A program made the translations under genes and the position numbers. DNA of 64,000 nt from Geobacter sp. (lineage in GTDB: Bacteria > Desulfobacterota > Desulfuromonadia > Geobacterales > Geobacteraceae). Shown piece after piece: positions 38,893 through 48,195 of the stretch (the stretch's first letter is position 1; each line of letters begins with the position of its first letter). Where the stretch lies: positions 1-64,000 of the forward strand of contig JACOUQ010000034.1 of NCBI GenBank assembly GCA_016177775.1, given 5' to 3'. The notes under the pieces are model-generated. The model saw nothing but the letters and a program-made list of their open reading frames with translations. It was not told the DNA's origin and did no database searches.

Positions 38893-39654
38893 ATGAAGGT
38901 CACCGTTCTCGGCTGCGGCACCTCCACCGGGGTGCCGATGGTCGGCTGTCGTTGTGCCGTCTGTACTTCCGAAGATCGCCGCGACAGGCGCACCCGCTCC
39001 TCGATACTGGTCGAAGAGGCGGGGAAATATATCATCGTCGACACATCCCCCGACCTGCGCCGTCAGGCGCTGCGCGAAAAGGTCCCCCATATCGACGCGG
39101 TACTCTTCACCCATTCCCATGCCGATCACATCAATGGCATCGACGACCTGAGGGGTTTCCACTTCATTCACCGCCGACTGATTCCATGCTTTGCTGCGAA
39201 GGAAGCCATGGACGTCATCATGGCGAATTTCGCATACATATTCAAGGGGAGAGAGCTCCCCGGCTATGCCCCCCTGTTGGAGCCGCACCAGGTCGATGCC
39301 CCTTTCGACCTCTTCGGCCTGACAATAATGCCGGTCCCCCTCACGCACGGTGAGTTCTCGGCAACCGGCTTCCGGTTGGGCACCATGGCCTACCTCACCG
39401 ATTGTAGCGCCATCCCGGATGCATCCAGGGAACTGCTCAAGGACCTGGACCTGCTCATCATCGATGCCCTGCGCTACACCCCCCACAGCAATCATTTCAA
39501 CATAGAGGGAGCCCTGGGGGTGGTGGAGGAACTGAAGCCAGGTCGCGCGATATTCACCCATCTCTCCCACGAGGTCGCCTACGCCGACACCGCCAGGCTT
39601 CCGGCCGGCGTGGAGCTGGCCTACGATGGCATGGTGATCGAACTTGCAGACTGA
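38893..39654 (+). CDS. PhnP-like metallo-beta-lactamase-fold hydrolase
   Basis: 253 residues. It begins MKVTVLGCGTSTGVPMVGCRCAVC, with the PhnP-type cysteine zinc site, then the dinuclear metal motif THSHADHINGIDDL near residues 77-90, PVPLTHGEF near 152, YLTDCSAI near 170, and the closing THLSHEVAY. The family hydrolyses phosphodiesters such as cyclic phosphates. No phn genes are nearby, so the true substrate is unclear. Divergent from the glycosyltransferase gene; the following gene starts 65 bases later on the same strand. Confidence 0.85.
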   Translation: MKVTVLGCGTSTGVPMVGCRCAVCTSEDRRDRRTRSSILVEEAGKYIIVDTSPDLRRQALREKVPHIDAVLFTHSHADHINGIDDLRGFHFIHRRLIPCFAAKEAMDVIMANFAYIFKGRELPGYAPLLEPHQVDAPFDLFGLTIMPVPLTHGEFSATGFRLGTMAYLTDCSAIPDASRELLKDLDLLIIDALRYTPHSNHFNIEGALGVVEELKPGRAIFTHLSHEVAYADTARLPAGVELAYDGMVIELAD

Positions 39655-39719
39655 GAAATATTGCAAAAATCGCATGAGTAGGATATACAAGCTTTCATCA
39701 ACCTTGCGAACTGGTGCGC

Positions 39720-41552
39720 ATGTATAAGGACATTAGGCTCCACGGACATATCACGAACGATGTAGAGTATTACGCCATTGTGGCCGGCGCCGATGCCCAC
39801 GAGCGGTATTTCTACAACAGCGGCGAGGATGGCAGTCTGCGCTTTTTCTCCCCCGGCAACGAGTTCGTGCTGGAAAGCGACGGCATCCGTCACCAGGGGA
39901 GCGGCGGCTCTTTCTGCGAGTACATGTTCGGCGTGGACCAGCCGCTGGCGGACCTGGCAAAGGGCGACGTGGTCAACCGGCTGGTCATGTACGGCGCCCG
40001 CTACGAGCATGATGTTCTCACTTTCAGTGACGAGACTGCGGGATCCATAAACTACGAAAAGATATTTTTCGAAGGGAATGCGGTCTGTAACTATTTCTTC
40101 TTCGTCAACTCCTCCCGCCTCAAGGGGGCTCTGAACCGGAGGCAGGAAGAGACCGTCAAGCTGTTGGGGAAATCGATCAAGCGCTCTCCCGCGGTGGGTA
40201 AGGGGGACGAGAACACTCTGATCCAAGGGGTGCTGACGCTTTTGGGCGATCCCAAGGCACAACTCTTTCTGTTCAAGCTGGTCCACAAGAAGCACAAGGA
40301 ATACCTCGAGCTGTTCCATTCCCTCTATTTTCGCAGCAAGAAGATCGCGGACGACGATTTCTGTCTCCTGAATGCCCTGGCCGCCCAGTACGGCATAGAC
40401 CGCTACCAGCAGGAGCGGATCAGGATCGACGTGATGTACAAGCATCCGGACAACCGCCGGATCGTCGACGAGTACAAGAACATCCTGATCGACTGCCACC
40501 GCCGGGGTGAGATCAATAAGCTGGAAAACGCCCGTTTGACGCGGCTCAAGACCCTCTCGGTGCGGAACAAGATCCCGGGCGCCCTCTTCTACATGCTGGA
40601 TGAGATGTTGAAGAAGGACAAGAAGATGGTCGACCTGGAGGAGACCGACTACATCGCCGAAACCCGGCAGATCCTGGTCGGCCTCTTCCTGAGCGAACGG
40701 GAGATCGAGAGCACCATCGACCGGGACGACATGATCAAGCTGCTGCACGCCAAGAAGCGTGCCGCGGAAAATCGCGACCACACCTTCGAGGAGCTCCTGC
40801 TCGACACCAGCAAGGCATGCGACGAGAAGATCCGCGACGGCGCCGATCTGGCAATCCTGGAGGGATTCTCCTACATCATCACCTACTTCGACCGTTACGA
40901 CACCACCGCTTCCATCATCAGCCAGCTGGCCTTCATGGAGAACGTGCGGGTGACAGAGGAGATGATCCGCAGTATCCTGGGAAACAAGCGGGAGTTCAAC
41001 ACGCTCAAGGCGGGGCTCTTCGAGGAGCTTTTCTTCGACGGCCTCTTCGAGAACAAGTACCTGGGAAAATACGGCGCCCACAAGCTGAAGACCCTGATCC
41101 GGGGGCTGCGGCTGATCGCCGACAACCGCATCTCCATCGAGGCTCTGGTTGCCGAGCTGCAAAAGGTCAACGAGGAGGAGCGCCTCTTCTATCTGCTCCT
41201 GGAGCATGTGCGGGAGCGTATCCGCAACTTTTATTCGCGTTACACCACCAAGGCGGACCAGGATGCCCTCAAGCGGGAAGTGTCCGAGGAGCTGCGCCAC
41301 AAGAAGCTCTACACCGTCGAAATCCCCGACGCTCTCTTCCACGAAACCATCCTCACCATCAAGAAGGAGGCCATCTACCTCCACAACCTCCTCCCCAGGA
41401 TCATCACGGACCGCGACGTTGCCCTGCGCGAGGACTTCCTGGAAAACTCCGGCCTCGACCGCTTCTACGTGGAAGAGCTGGAGCGGGAATACTACGAACT
41501 CAACGACCTGAACATGGAAGAGCTGTATCAGATTCGCAAAGGGTTTAATTAG
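39720..41552 (+). CDS. Conserved 610-residue helical protein of unknown function
   Basis: 610 residues from ATG 39720 (GTG 39714 possible; neither has a strong ribosome site). No signal peptide or membrane segment; predicted cytosolic. The N-terminus MYKDIRLHGHITNDVEYYAIVAG and FGVDQPLADL look like a small beta domain; from residue 140 onward the chain is almost wholly charged helix with coiled-coil-like stretches (EEERLFYLLLEHVRERIRNF). I believe it belongs to an uncharacterised family found in Geobacter and relatives, but I cannot name a function. It precedes a sigma-54 activator on the same strand, separated by a heptamer-repeat hairpin. Confidence 0.75.
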   Translation: MYKDIRLHGHITNDVEYYAIVAGADAHERYFYNSGEDGSLRFFSPGNEFVLESDGIRHQGSGGSFCEYMFGVDQPLADLAKGDVVNRLVMYGARYEHDVLTFSDETAGSINYEKIFFEGNAVCNYFFFVNSSRLKGALNRRQEETVKLLGKSIKRSPAVGKGDENTLIQGVLTLLGDPKAQLFLFKLVHKKHKEYLELFHSLYFRSKKIADDDFCLLNALAAQYGIDRYQQERIRIDVMYKHPDNRRIVDEYKNILIDCHRRGEINKLENARLTRLKTLSVRNKIPGALFYMLDEMLKKDKKMVDLEETDYIAETRQILVGLFLSEREIESTIDRDDMIKLLHAKKRAAENRDHTFEELLLDTSKACDEKIRDGADLAILEGFSYIITYFDRYDTTASIISQLAFMENVRVTEEMIRSILGNKREFNTLKAGLFEELFFDGLFENKYLGKYGAHKLKTLIRGLRLIADNRISIEALVAELQKVNEEERLFYLLLEHVRERIRNFYSRYTTKADQDALKREVSEELRHKKLYTVEIPDALFHETILTIKKEAIYLHNLLPRIITDRDVALREDFLENSGLDRFYVEELEREYYELNDLNMEELYQIRKGFN

Positions 41553-41633
41553 GGACTGGGGACTGGGGACTGGGGACTGGCAATTGCCAGAACCTTTTTG
41601 TATCCTTTACTTCCCCCAGTCCCCAGTCCCCGC
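41552..41633. repeat. Heptamer-repeat hairpin with G-quadruplex motif
   Basis: GGGGACT repeated on the left and CCCCAGT repeated on the right form an 18-bp perfect stem (for example 41558-41575 with 41614-41631). A 14-bp palindrome, CTGGCAATTGCCAG, lies between. The stop of the upstream gene ends at the first G of the repeat. The left arm matches G3+N3 four times. Confidence 0.75.
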
Positions 41634-41644
41634 CTTTCCCCCCC

Positions 41645-41674
41645 TTGACTTTCCTCCCCCTTTTCCCTTAAAGT
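41645..41674 (+). promoter_or_regulatory. Promoter of the triple-GAF activator gene
   Basis: TTGACT, 18 bp, TAAAGT, about 37 bases before the ATG. It is joined to the heptamer repeat through CCCCGCCTTTCCCCCCC, as at rpoH. Confidence 0.5.
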
Positions 41675-41710
41675 AATCACATAGTGTAAAAAAATTACTC
41701 AGAGGACGAT

Positions 41711-44521
41711 ATGGAATCCATAAAAGTCCGCCTGGCGCAGTTGCGCGAGAAGATCGGCGGTTATGCCAAGGAAAACCTGGAGGAGATGCTTTTCGCGGTT
41801 GCCGAGGGGGCGAGTCTGGTCTCGGGACGGGAGCGGGTCCGGATCTACCTGGAGGACCTGACCCGCGGCGCGCTCTCCTGCGCCTATGCCGCAGGCCCCT
41901 TTGCCGCGGAGATCCGGGAGGCAACCTTTCCCATAATTTCCGAAGACGCCATGGTTTCCAGGGCGTTCGTCTCCCAGACCTACACCCAGACCACGGACAT
42001 CGTGAGCCATGGGCAACCCCTGGACCGCGAATTCGCCGAGCGGTTCAATATCCGCGCTGCGAGCTTCCTCCCCATCAGCCACCAGGGGAAGTCGATCGGC
42101 GTGGTTTGCATCGACCTGGACCACGAAGACCGGGTGCTTTCTTCTTCCGGCAAGGGGGCGCTGGAGGATTTCCTGGCGGAGATCGCCGAGCGCCTGGAGC
42201 AGGCCCGCACCTATCACCAGCAACTCCTTCTTGCCCGGCGGGTCGATGAATACAAGCGGCTGGAGGCCGCCAACCTCATGGTGCGGTCAGCTGTGAAGCT
42301 GATCGACCGGGTCTCCCTCGCCTCGGTCCTGGTGCCGGTGCAGGGTGGGCGAGGGGAAGGTGCCCTGGAGATACTGGCCAGCTATTCCGCCGACCCGGAA
42401 TTGAAAACGCAGTATGACCGGCAGGGGGCCATCGCCCTGAAGCGGGGGAAATCGCTGATCTCAGAGTATGTGAATGCTGACGGGATCATCACCGACCACC
42501 GCTTGCTGAAGCCGCTCTTCATCTCCGACCTGTCGCGCCACACCCTCCAGAAACGGGCGCTCACCGAGGAGATGTCCCTGCGCTCGCTCTACCTGGTGCC
42601 GCGTTACGAGCCCCACACGCGCCGGGTGATCTGCATCGTGAGCTATTTTACCCGCGACTTCTCGCGTTTCTCCGATTTCGAGACCGGCCTGATGCAGTCC
42701 CATGCGGAGATGGTGGAGCGGGTGGTGCACGAGGTGGGGAGCGAACACCTGGAGATCAAGGTGCTGGCGGAGATCACCGACCTGCTCCGGGAAGGGAACG
42801 AGGCGCTCCAGCCGTTTCTTACCAAGATACTCTCCAAGGCGACCGAGCTTATCGGGGCCGACACCGGGAGCATTGCCGTGGTGGAGGAGCGGGACGGGAT
42901 CAAGTGGCTGGTGGTGGAGGACGAGAGCGGCATCATCGTCGGCGCCAAGAACAAGGAGTGGCTGAAGAAGCACATCCCGCCATTCAAGGTTGGCGGGGCG
43001 GAGCTCCCTCTGGAGGAGCGGAGCCTGACCGGATTCGTGGCGTGGAGCAAGGAGCCGCGGATCATCGCCCGAGTGGAGGATGAGCAGAAGGGAGAGGGGT
43101 TTCACCGCTCCATGAGCGAGCTGATCAAGAGCGAGATAGCGGTCCCGGTCATCTGCGACGACGAGGTGATTGCGGTCATCTGCCTCAATTCGCTCAAGCC
43201 CGGATACTTCACCGAGGAGCACAGGCGCATCCTGCAGATCATCGCGCTCCTCACTGGCCGGCACATCTCCGACATCCAGCGGATCGAGCGGCTGCAGGGG
43301 GAGGTGACCCGGCTCAAGAGCGACGTTGCCTACAAGGACCCGCAGATATCATCCTACCGCCTCGGGAACATCATCGGCATCAGCCGCAAGGCCCAGGAGA
43401 TCGTCGACTTCATCAACATCGTCTCGGTCCCCCTCTCCAACCGGATCGCCATCTGGCACAGGAACGTCATGCAGGAGGCGACCATCGGCCTTCCCTCCAT
43501 CCTGGTCCTTGGGCAGACCGGCGCGGGCAAGGAATTCTTCTTCAACAACCTGTATAGCAAGCTGAACGAGATGTATCGCAAGGAGCTGAACCCGAGCGGG
43601 GAGCTGCCGGTGAAGAAGACGAACATCGCCGCCTACAGCGGGGAGCTGACCTACTCCGAACTCTTCGGCCACAAGAAGGGGGCCTTCACCGGTGCTTACA
43701 GCGACCGGAAGGGGATCCTGGAAGTGGCCCAGGGGGGGGTCGTCTTCCTGGACGAGATCGGGGACGCCGACCCCAAGACCCAGGTGCAGCTGCTGCGCTT
43801 TCTGGATAACGGCGGGTTCGTGCGGCTGGGGGACAACCAGGAGCGGTTCAGCCGGGTGCTTCTGGTGGCGGCCACCAACAGGAACCTCCAGGAGGAGATC
43901 CGCAAGGGTAACTTCCGCGAAGACCTGTACCACCGCCTCTCCGAGCTCTCAGTGCGGGTGCCGTCTCTCAACGACCGGCGGGAGGACATCCCGGACCTGG
44001 CCACCCACTTCCTTGGCAAGCTCTATCACACCTATCGCGGCAAGGAGGAGGCGCGGGAGAAGGTGCCGGTCCTCTCGGACGAGGCAAAGCAGCTCCTGAT
44101 GAACCACAACTTCAAGGGGAACATTCGCGAATTGCGGAGCATCCTCCTGCGGGCGCTCTTTTTCCGCAAGGGGGGGGTGATTTCGGCGAAGGAGATCAAT
44201 CGGGCAGTCAACGACGGTGTCCGCGAGACAACCACTGATGCAACCGTGGAGCTGGCCGGGCAGGTGGCGGCCCAGATACTGGAGGAAATCGGTCGTGGCA
44301 AGGATTTCTGGGAGGCGGTCTATGAGCCGTATTCGGAAAGCTGCATCTCACGGGACGTGGTGCGGCTGGTGGTCGAAAATGCCCGGTCCGCGGCAGGGAA
44401 GACCATGCCGCAGATCGCCCGGCATCTGAAGGCCATAGCCGGCGACCCGGAGGCGGACGAGGCGGAGCGGAAGCGGTTCTACAAGTTCAAGAATTTTCTT
44501 TATAAAACCGTGAAGCTGTAA
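41711..44521 (+). CDS. Sigma-54-dependent regulator with three GAF-like domains
   Basis: 936 residues; GAGGA precedes ATG 41711. GAF-like domains at about 15-170, 190-345 and 350-515 (SIGVVCIDLDHED, EIAVPVICDDEVIAVICLN). The AAA+ domain at about 540-800 has Walker A GQTGAGKE near 602, the sigma-54-contact loop GAFTGA near 656, Walker B GGVVFLDEIGD near 677 and the arginine region NFREDLYHRLSEL. The last 110 residues (DVVRLVVENARSAAGKTMPQIARHL) may hold a divergent helix-turn-helix, but a standard Fis domain is not evident. A stretch of about 40 residues inserted between Walker A and GAFTGA is typical. Ligands unknown. It should activate sigma-54 promoters in response to small molecules or redox state. 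Confidence 0.88.
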   Translation: MESIKVRLAQLREKIGGYAKENLEEMLFAVAEGASLVSGRERVRIYLEDLTRGALSCAYAAGPFAAEIREATFPIISEDAMVSRAFVSQTYTQTTDIVSHGQPLDREFAERFNIRAASFLPISHQGKSIGVVCIDLDHEDRVLSSSGKGALEDFLAEIAERLEQARTYHQQLLLARRVDEYKRLEAANLMVRSAVKLIDRVSLASVLVPVQGGRGEGALEILASYSADPELKTQYDRQGAIALKRGKSLISEYVNADGIITDHRLLKPLFISDLSRHTLQKRALTEEMSLRSLYLVPRYEPHTRRVICIVSYFTRDFSRFSDFETGLMQSHAEMVERVVHEVGSEHLEIKVLAEITDLLREGNEALQPFLTKILSKATELIGADTGSIAVVEERDGIKWLVVEDESGIIVGAKNKEWLKKHIPPFKVGGAELPLEERSLTGFVAWSKEPRIIARVEDEQKGEGFHRSMSELIKSEIAVPVICDDEVIAVICLNSLKPGYFTEEHRRILQIIALLTGRHISDIQRIERLQGEVTRLKSDVAYKDPQISSYRLGNIIGISRKAQEIVDFINIVSVPLSNRIAIWHRNVMQEATIGLPSILVLGQTGAGKEFFFNNLYSKLNEMYRKELNPSGELPVKKTNIAAYSGELTYSELFGHKKGAFTGAYSDRKGILEVAQGGVVFLDEIGDADPKTQVQLLRFLDNGGFVRLGDNQERFSRVLLVAATNRNLQEEIRKGNFREDLYHRLSELSVRVPSLNDRREDIPDLATHFLGKLYHTYRGKEEAREKVPVLSDEAKQLLMNHNFKGNIRELRSILLRALFFRKGGVISAKEINRAVNDGVRETTTDATVELAGQVAAQILEEIGRGKDFWEAVYEPYSESCISRDVVRLVVENARSAAGKTMPQIARHLKAIAGDPEADEAERKRFYKFKNFLYKTVKL

Positions 44522-44654
44522 TCAACCTTATCTTTCCTGTTGCTTGGCGATGGTTAAAGCCATTTAAGTTGTATACGGCCGGGACTTGTTGTATAAAGCA
44601 ACGCAAACTTCCCTTGGTGTCGTCAGACCGCCTCAAAGGGCCAAAGAGGTCGTC

Positions 44655-47600
44655 ATGGGTCACGCGCAGACGCCGGTCAACAAAATCGCCCGGCCAAGGG
44701 TGTCGGGCATCTTTCAGCGCGAGAGGTTGTTTCATCTCCTTGACGAAGCGCTGGAGCGGCCGGTCGTCTGGATCAGCGGTCCGGGGGGATCGGGGAAGAC
44801 AACCCTGGTGGCGAGCTATCTCGACGTCCGCCGGCTTCCCTGCCTCTGGTACCAAGTGGATGAAGGGGACGCGGACGTCGCCACGCTGTTCCACTACCTC
44901 GGCCTGGCAGCAGAAAGGGCCGCTCCCCTCAACCAGCACTCCCTTCCCCACCTTACCCCCGAACATCTAACAGCTCTCAACACCTTTGCCCGCCGCTGGT
45001 TCGAGAACCTTTTCGGTCGCCTCACCCCTCCATACGTCCTGGTACTCGACGACTACCACGAGGTCGGCGAAGAATCGATTTTTCATGAGGTTGTCAAACA
45101 CGCATTAACCGAGGTCCCGCGCGGGATCAACGTTGTCATTGTCAGCCGGAAGGATCCGCCTCCTTTAATGGCCCGCCTTTGCGCCGGCAAACAGATGTCT
45201 TTTGTTGGCTGGGATGAGCTGCGTCTCACCGCCGAGGAGACCGAGGGGATAGTCCAGCTGCATGATAAATCCGGCGAATGGGGGCGGGTTCCTGGCCGGC
45301 TCCACGAGAAAGTCCAGGGGTGGGTGGCAGGGCTTGTGCTTCTTCTGGAGAGGGGGAAAGCAGATGAATTGGAGCAATGGCTCGAAGGGAAACGGCCCCA
45401 GCAGGACATCTTCAATTATTTCGCCGAAGAACTCTTCAATAAGGCAGAGGTGCGAATCAGGGACTTCCTGCTGAAAACGGCTTTGCTGCCGACCATTGCC
45501 CCCAATCTGGCCGAGAAACTGGCGGATAATGCCGATGCCGCCCGGATTCTGGAGGAACTGCACAGCTCCAATTTCTTCACTGAAAAGCGCCATGACAGGG
45601 AGCTCCTCTACCGCTTTCACCCCCTTTTCCGCGAATACCTTCTCAATAAGCTGGATTCCACCTATGAGCCCAGCTGCCTTGCCCGGCTCAAGCGGACTGC
45701 CTCGGAGCTTCTCGAGGAGTCGGGCAGAATAGAGGAGGCGGCCTCCCTCTGCATCGATGCCGAAGATTGGGAAAGGCTCGCCGGCATCATACTCGGGCAT
45801 GCTCAAACCCTGGTAACCCAAGGGCGTAATCGAACGGTTCTGGAATGGCTCGATTGCCTGCCGCCTTCCCTGTTGGAGCAAGCACCATACCTCCTCTATT
45901 GGCAGGGGGTCTGCAAGATGACCTGTGGATTTGCCGAGGCGAGGGTTATCTTTGAAAGGGCATTTCCCCTCTTCGATGCCCGACAGGACGCAGCCGGCCT
46001 GTATCTGAGCTGGTCCGGCATCGTGGACTCCATAGTTTATGAGTGGGCTGATTTCTCGCGGCTCGATATTTGGATCGAGCGCTTGACTCAGTTGATGCGG
46101 CGATATCCCCAATTTCCTTCGGAAGAAATCGAAGGAAGAGTTGCCGGCAGCGTGTTTGGCGCTCTTATGTTTCACATGCCGCAGCATCCGGAAATCGATG
46201 CCTGGGCCGAGCGCATCTTTGCCCTGACCCAAGGCGGTAGCGACCCCGCATACAGAATCATGGTGGGGAACCAACTGGCCCTTTACCACTTGTGGTGGAC
46301 CGGCGATCACACGAAGCTCGGCATGGTCATGGATCTCCTACAGCCGCCTAACGAGGGTGATGAGCTCCCCCCGCTGGCGCGTATTATCTGGACTTGCCTG
46401 CGAGGCTTTCAGGAGTGGGTGGCGGGATCATCCCTGGAAGCGCAGATGATGTTTCAGGAAGGACTGCGCATTGCCAACCAGAGCGGCGTGCATGTTTGGG
46501 ATTTCATGCTCTATTTCCAGGGTATCATATCCTACCTGGGGGAAGGTGATTACCGGACAGGCAAGAAGTATCTCGACGAACTCATCGCCCGGGTCGATCG
46601 TACCCAACACATGAACATGGCCCACTATTGCTACGTTGCTGCCTGGCAGGCGGCTCTCGCAGGTGAGCCCGTGCGCGCCCTTGAATATGCCCAGACTGCG
46701 GTTGAAACGGCTGAACACCTGGGAGGTCCGTTTACGCATAGTACCGTTCATGCTGCGTTGGCCCAGACCAACTATTTGAGCGGAAACCGTGACGAAGCAA
46801 TGTCTTCTTTGGAAAAATCCATCGAAATGGCCCGCTCAATTAAAACACCGCTCCTGTTGTATCGGAATCTCATGGTCAAGGCCTATTTTCTCCTGGACTC
46901 AGGTAAGGAAGAAGCATGCATCGAGACGCTGCGCGAAGCCCTCCCCATAGGGAGCGCCGGACGCTATATGAACTTTTCCTGGTGGATCGGGCCCATCACG
47001 ACCCGCCTCTGCCTGAAGGCCCTGGAAGCCGGGATCGAAGTGGACTATGTTCTGGAGCTGATCAGGCGGCGTAACCTTGTGCCAGAAAAACCGCCACTGC
47101 ACATCGAGAACTGGCCTTGGCCCGTCCGGATTTACACGCTGGGGCGCTTTGCAATCGAGAGAGACGGCATGCCGCTCGAATTTTCCGGAAAGGTCCAGAA
47201 AAAGCCGCTGGAGCTCCTGAAGGCGCTGGTGGCATTGGGGGGCGCAGAAGCGGCAGAGGGGCAACTGGCCGACCTGCTATGGCCGGAGGCGGATGGTGAT
47301 TCAGCGAAGAATTCCTTCAAGGTAACGCTCCATCGCCTGCGTGAAATCCTGGGTGTAGAGAAAGCGCTCCAGTTGCGAGATGGGAAGCTGGTCATGGACC
47401 GCCGCCATTTCTGGGTCGATGCCTGGGCCTTTGATGGGACATTGACCTCCGCGCAGCAGAAGGCGGCGGCAGGCAACGAAGCAGAGGCACTCCGTCTCGC
47501 CGAAAAGGGACTCGCTCTCTACCGTGGTGATTTTCTATCCGAGGATGGTGACAGACTGTGGGCACTCAGTCTGCGCAAGAGCCTGAAAAGCCGCTTCATT

Positions 47601-47861
47601 CGCAATATCGTAGCTGTCGGGGGGATTTATCGTTCCAGGATCGACCTGCAACAAGCCATATCCTGTTACCTCAAAGGTCTCGAAGTCGACGACACCGCCG
47701 AGGAGTTTTACCAGAACCTGATGCAGCTCTATGCAGAAGCGGGGCTCAAGGGGGAAGCCGTAAGCACCTATCAGCGGTGCAGGAAGACCCTGGCTCTGTC
47801 GCTGGGCATCACCCCGTCCAGGAAAACCGAGCAGATTTACAACTCCCTCCTTATCGCTTGA
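44655..47861 (+). CDS. ATPase-TPR-BTAD (MalT/SARP-like) transcriptional regulator
   Basis: 1068 residues from ATG 44655 with AGAGGT upstream (TTG 44586 rejected). N-terminal STAND-type ATPase: P-loop GPGGSGKTTL near residues 42-51 and Walker B YVLVLDDYHEV near 127; the MalT-like arrangement continues with EKVQGWVAGL and LYRFHPLFREYL. Residues 360-800 are TPR-like helices. From about 824 an OmpR-type winged helix (VRIYTLGRFAIERDG, PLELLKALVALGG, NSFKVTLHRLREIL) leads to a bacterial transcriptional activation domain (AEKGLALYRGDFLSE to the end). Such proteins oligomerise on inducer binding and activate nearby genes. The lipoprotein and exosortase module downstream are candidate targets, by position only. 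Confidence 0.88.
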   Translation: MGHAQTPVNKIARPRVSGIFQRERLFHLLDEALERPVVWISGPGGSGKTTLVASYLDVRRLPCLWYQVDEGDADVATLFHYLGLAAERAAPLNQHSLPHLTPEHLTALNTFARRWFENLFGRLTPPYVLVLDDYHEVGEESIFHEVVKHALTEVPRGINVVIVSRKDPPPLMARLCAGKQMSFVGWDELRLTAEETEGIVQLHDKSGEWGRVPGRLHEKVQGWVAGLVLLLERGKADELEQWLEGKRPQQDIFNYFAEELFNKAEVRIRDFLLKTALLPTIAPNLAEKLADNADAARILEELHSSNFFTEKRHDRELLYRFHPLFREYLLNKLDSTYEPSCLARLKRTASELLEESGRIEEAASLCIDAEDWERLAGIILGHAQTLVTQGRNRTVLEWLDCLPPSLLEQAPYLLYWQGVCKMTCGFAEARVIFERAFPLFDARQDAAGLYLSWSGIVDSIVYEWADFSRLDIWIERLTQLMRRYPQFPSEEIEGRVAGSVFGALMFHMPQHPEIDAWAERIFALTQGGSDPAYRIMVGNQLALYHLWWTGDHTKLGMVMDLLQPPNEGDELPPLARIIWTCLRGFQEWVAGSSLEAQMMFQEGLRIANQSGVHVWDFMLYFQGIISYLGEGDYRTGKKYLDELIARVDRTQHMNMAHYCYVAAWQAALAGEPVRALEYAQTAVETAEHLGGPFTHSTVHAALAQTNYLSGNRDEAMSSLEKSIEMARSIKTPLLLYRNLMVKAYFLLDSGKEEACIETLREALPIGSAGRYMNFSWWIGPITTRLCLKALEAGIEVDYVLELIRRRNLVPEKPPLHIENWPWPVRIYTLGRFAIERDGMPLEFSGKVQKKPLELLKALVALGGAEAAEGQLADLLWPEADGDSAKNSFKVTLHRLREILGVEKALQLRDGKLVMDRRHFWVDAWAFDGTLTSAQQKAAAGNEAEALRLAEKGLALYRGDFLSEDGDRLWALSLRKSLKSRFIRNIVAVGGIYRSRIDLQQAISCYLKGLEVDDTAEEFYQNLMQLYAEAGLKGEAVSTYQRCRKTLALSLGITPSRKTEQIYNSLLIA

Positions 47862-47898
47862 ACCTTCGCTGTTTTGCCTCCTACATGTGATTAAAATA

Positions 47899-48071
47899 CC
47901 TGATTAGTACTGATTTCCAGCTGAACCCTTCTCCCAGAGGGAGAAGGTGGCCGAAGGCCGGATGAGGGGGCAGCAGATCCGATTAATCCACCATATCCCC
48001 CTCACCCTGGCCCTCTCCCTCAGGGAGAGGGAACTGTTTGTCGCTATAGCGGGAGATTGGTTCTAATCAGG
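47899..48071. mobile_element. MITE-like element, 173 bp
   Basis: Terminal inverted repeats CCTGATTAG and CTAATCAGG (9 bp, perfect) are flanked by near-identical direct repeats TTAAAATA (47891-47898) and TTAAAACA (48072-48079), like an 8-bp target duplication. Inside are two strong hairpins, CTTCTCCCAGAGGGAGAAG and CCCTCTCCCTCAGGGAGAGG, of a type widespread as intergenic repeats. It has no coding capacity. It occupies most of the 334-base gap before the lipoprotein gene. Confidence 0.6.
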
Positions 48072-48086
48072 TTAAAACATTATAAT
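48057..48086 (+). promoter_or_regulatory. Promoter of the surface lipoprotein gene, partly inside the MITE-like element
   Basis: TTGGTT, 18 bp, TATAAT. The -35 lies within the right end of the 173-bp element and the -10 just beyond the direct repeat. Confidence 0.45.
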
Positions 48087-48195
48087 TGCCTTCCTCCTCA
48101 TCTGTACCCTTATCCGTAACCCCGTATACGCCATTCTCTCCAAACACTTTTATTCGTGCATGTCTGATTGTTGAAATGAACAGGAGGGGCAGTGT

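Noticed and set aside
39621..41384. A 587-codon minus-strand open frame opposite the 610-residue gene
   Set aside because: The low-complexity Leu/Val/Asp/Gln-rich product is typical of the antisense of a charged helical gene; the plus-strand frame has better protein character.
47930..48035. Read alone as an ordinary REP-type hairpin pair
   Set aside because: The hairpins do resemble common intergenic repeats, but the flanking 9-bp inverted ends and direct repeats made a bounded 173-bp element the better description.
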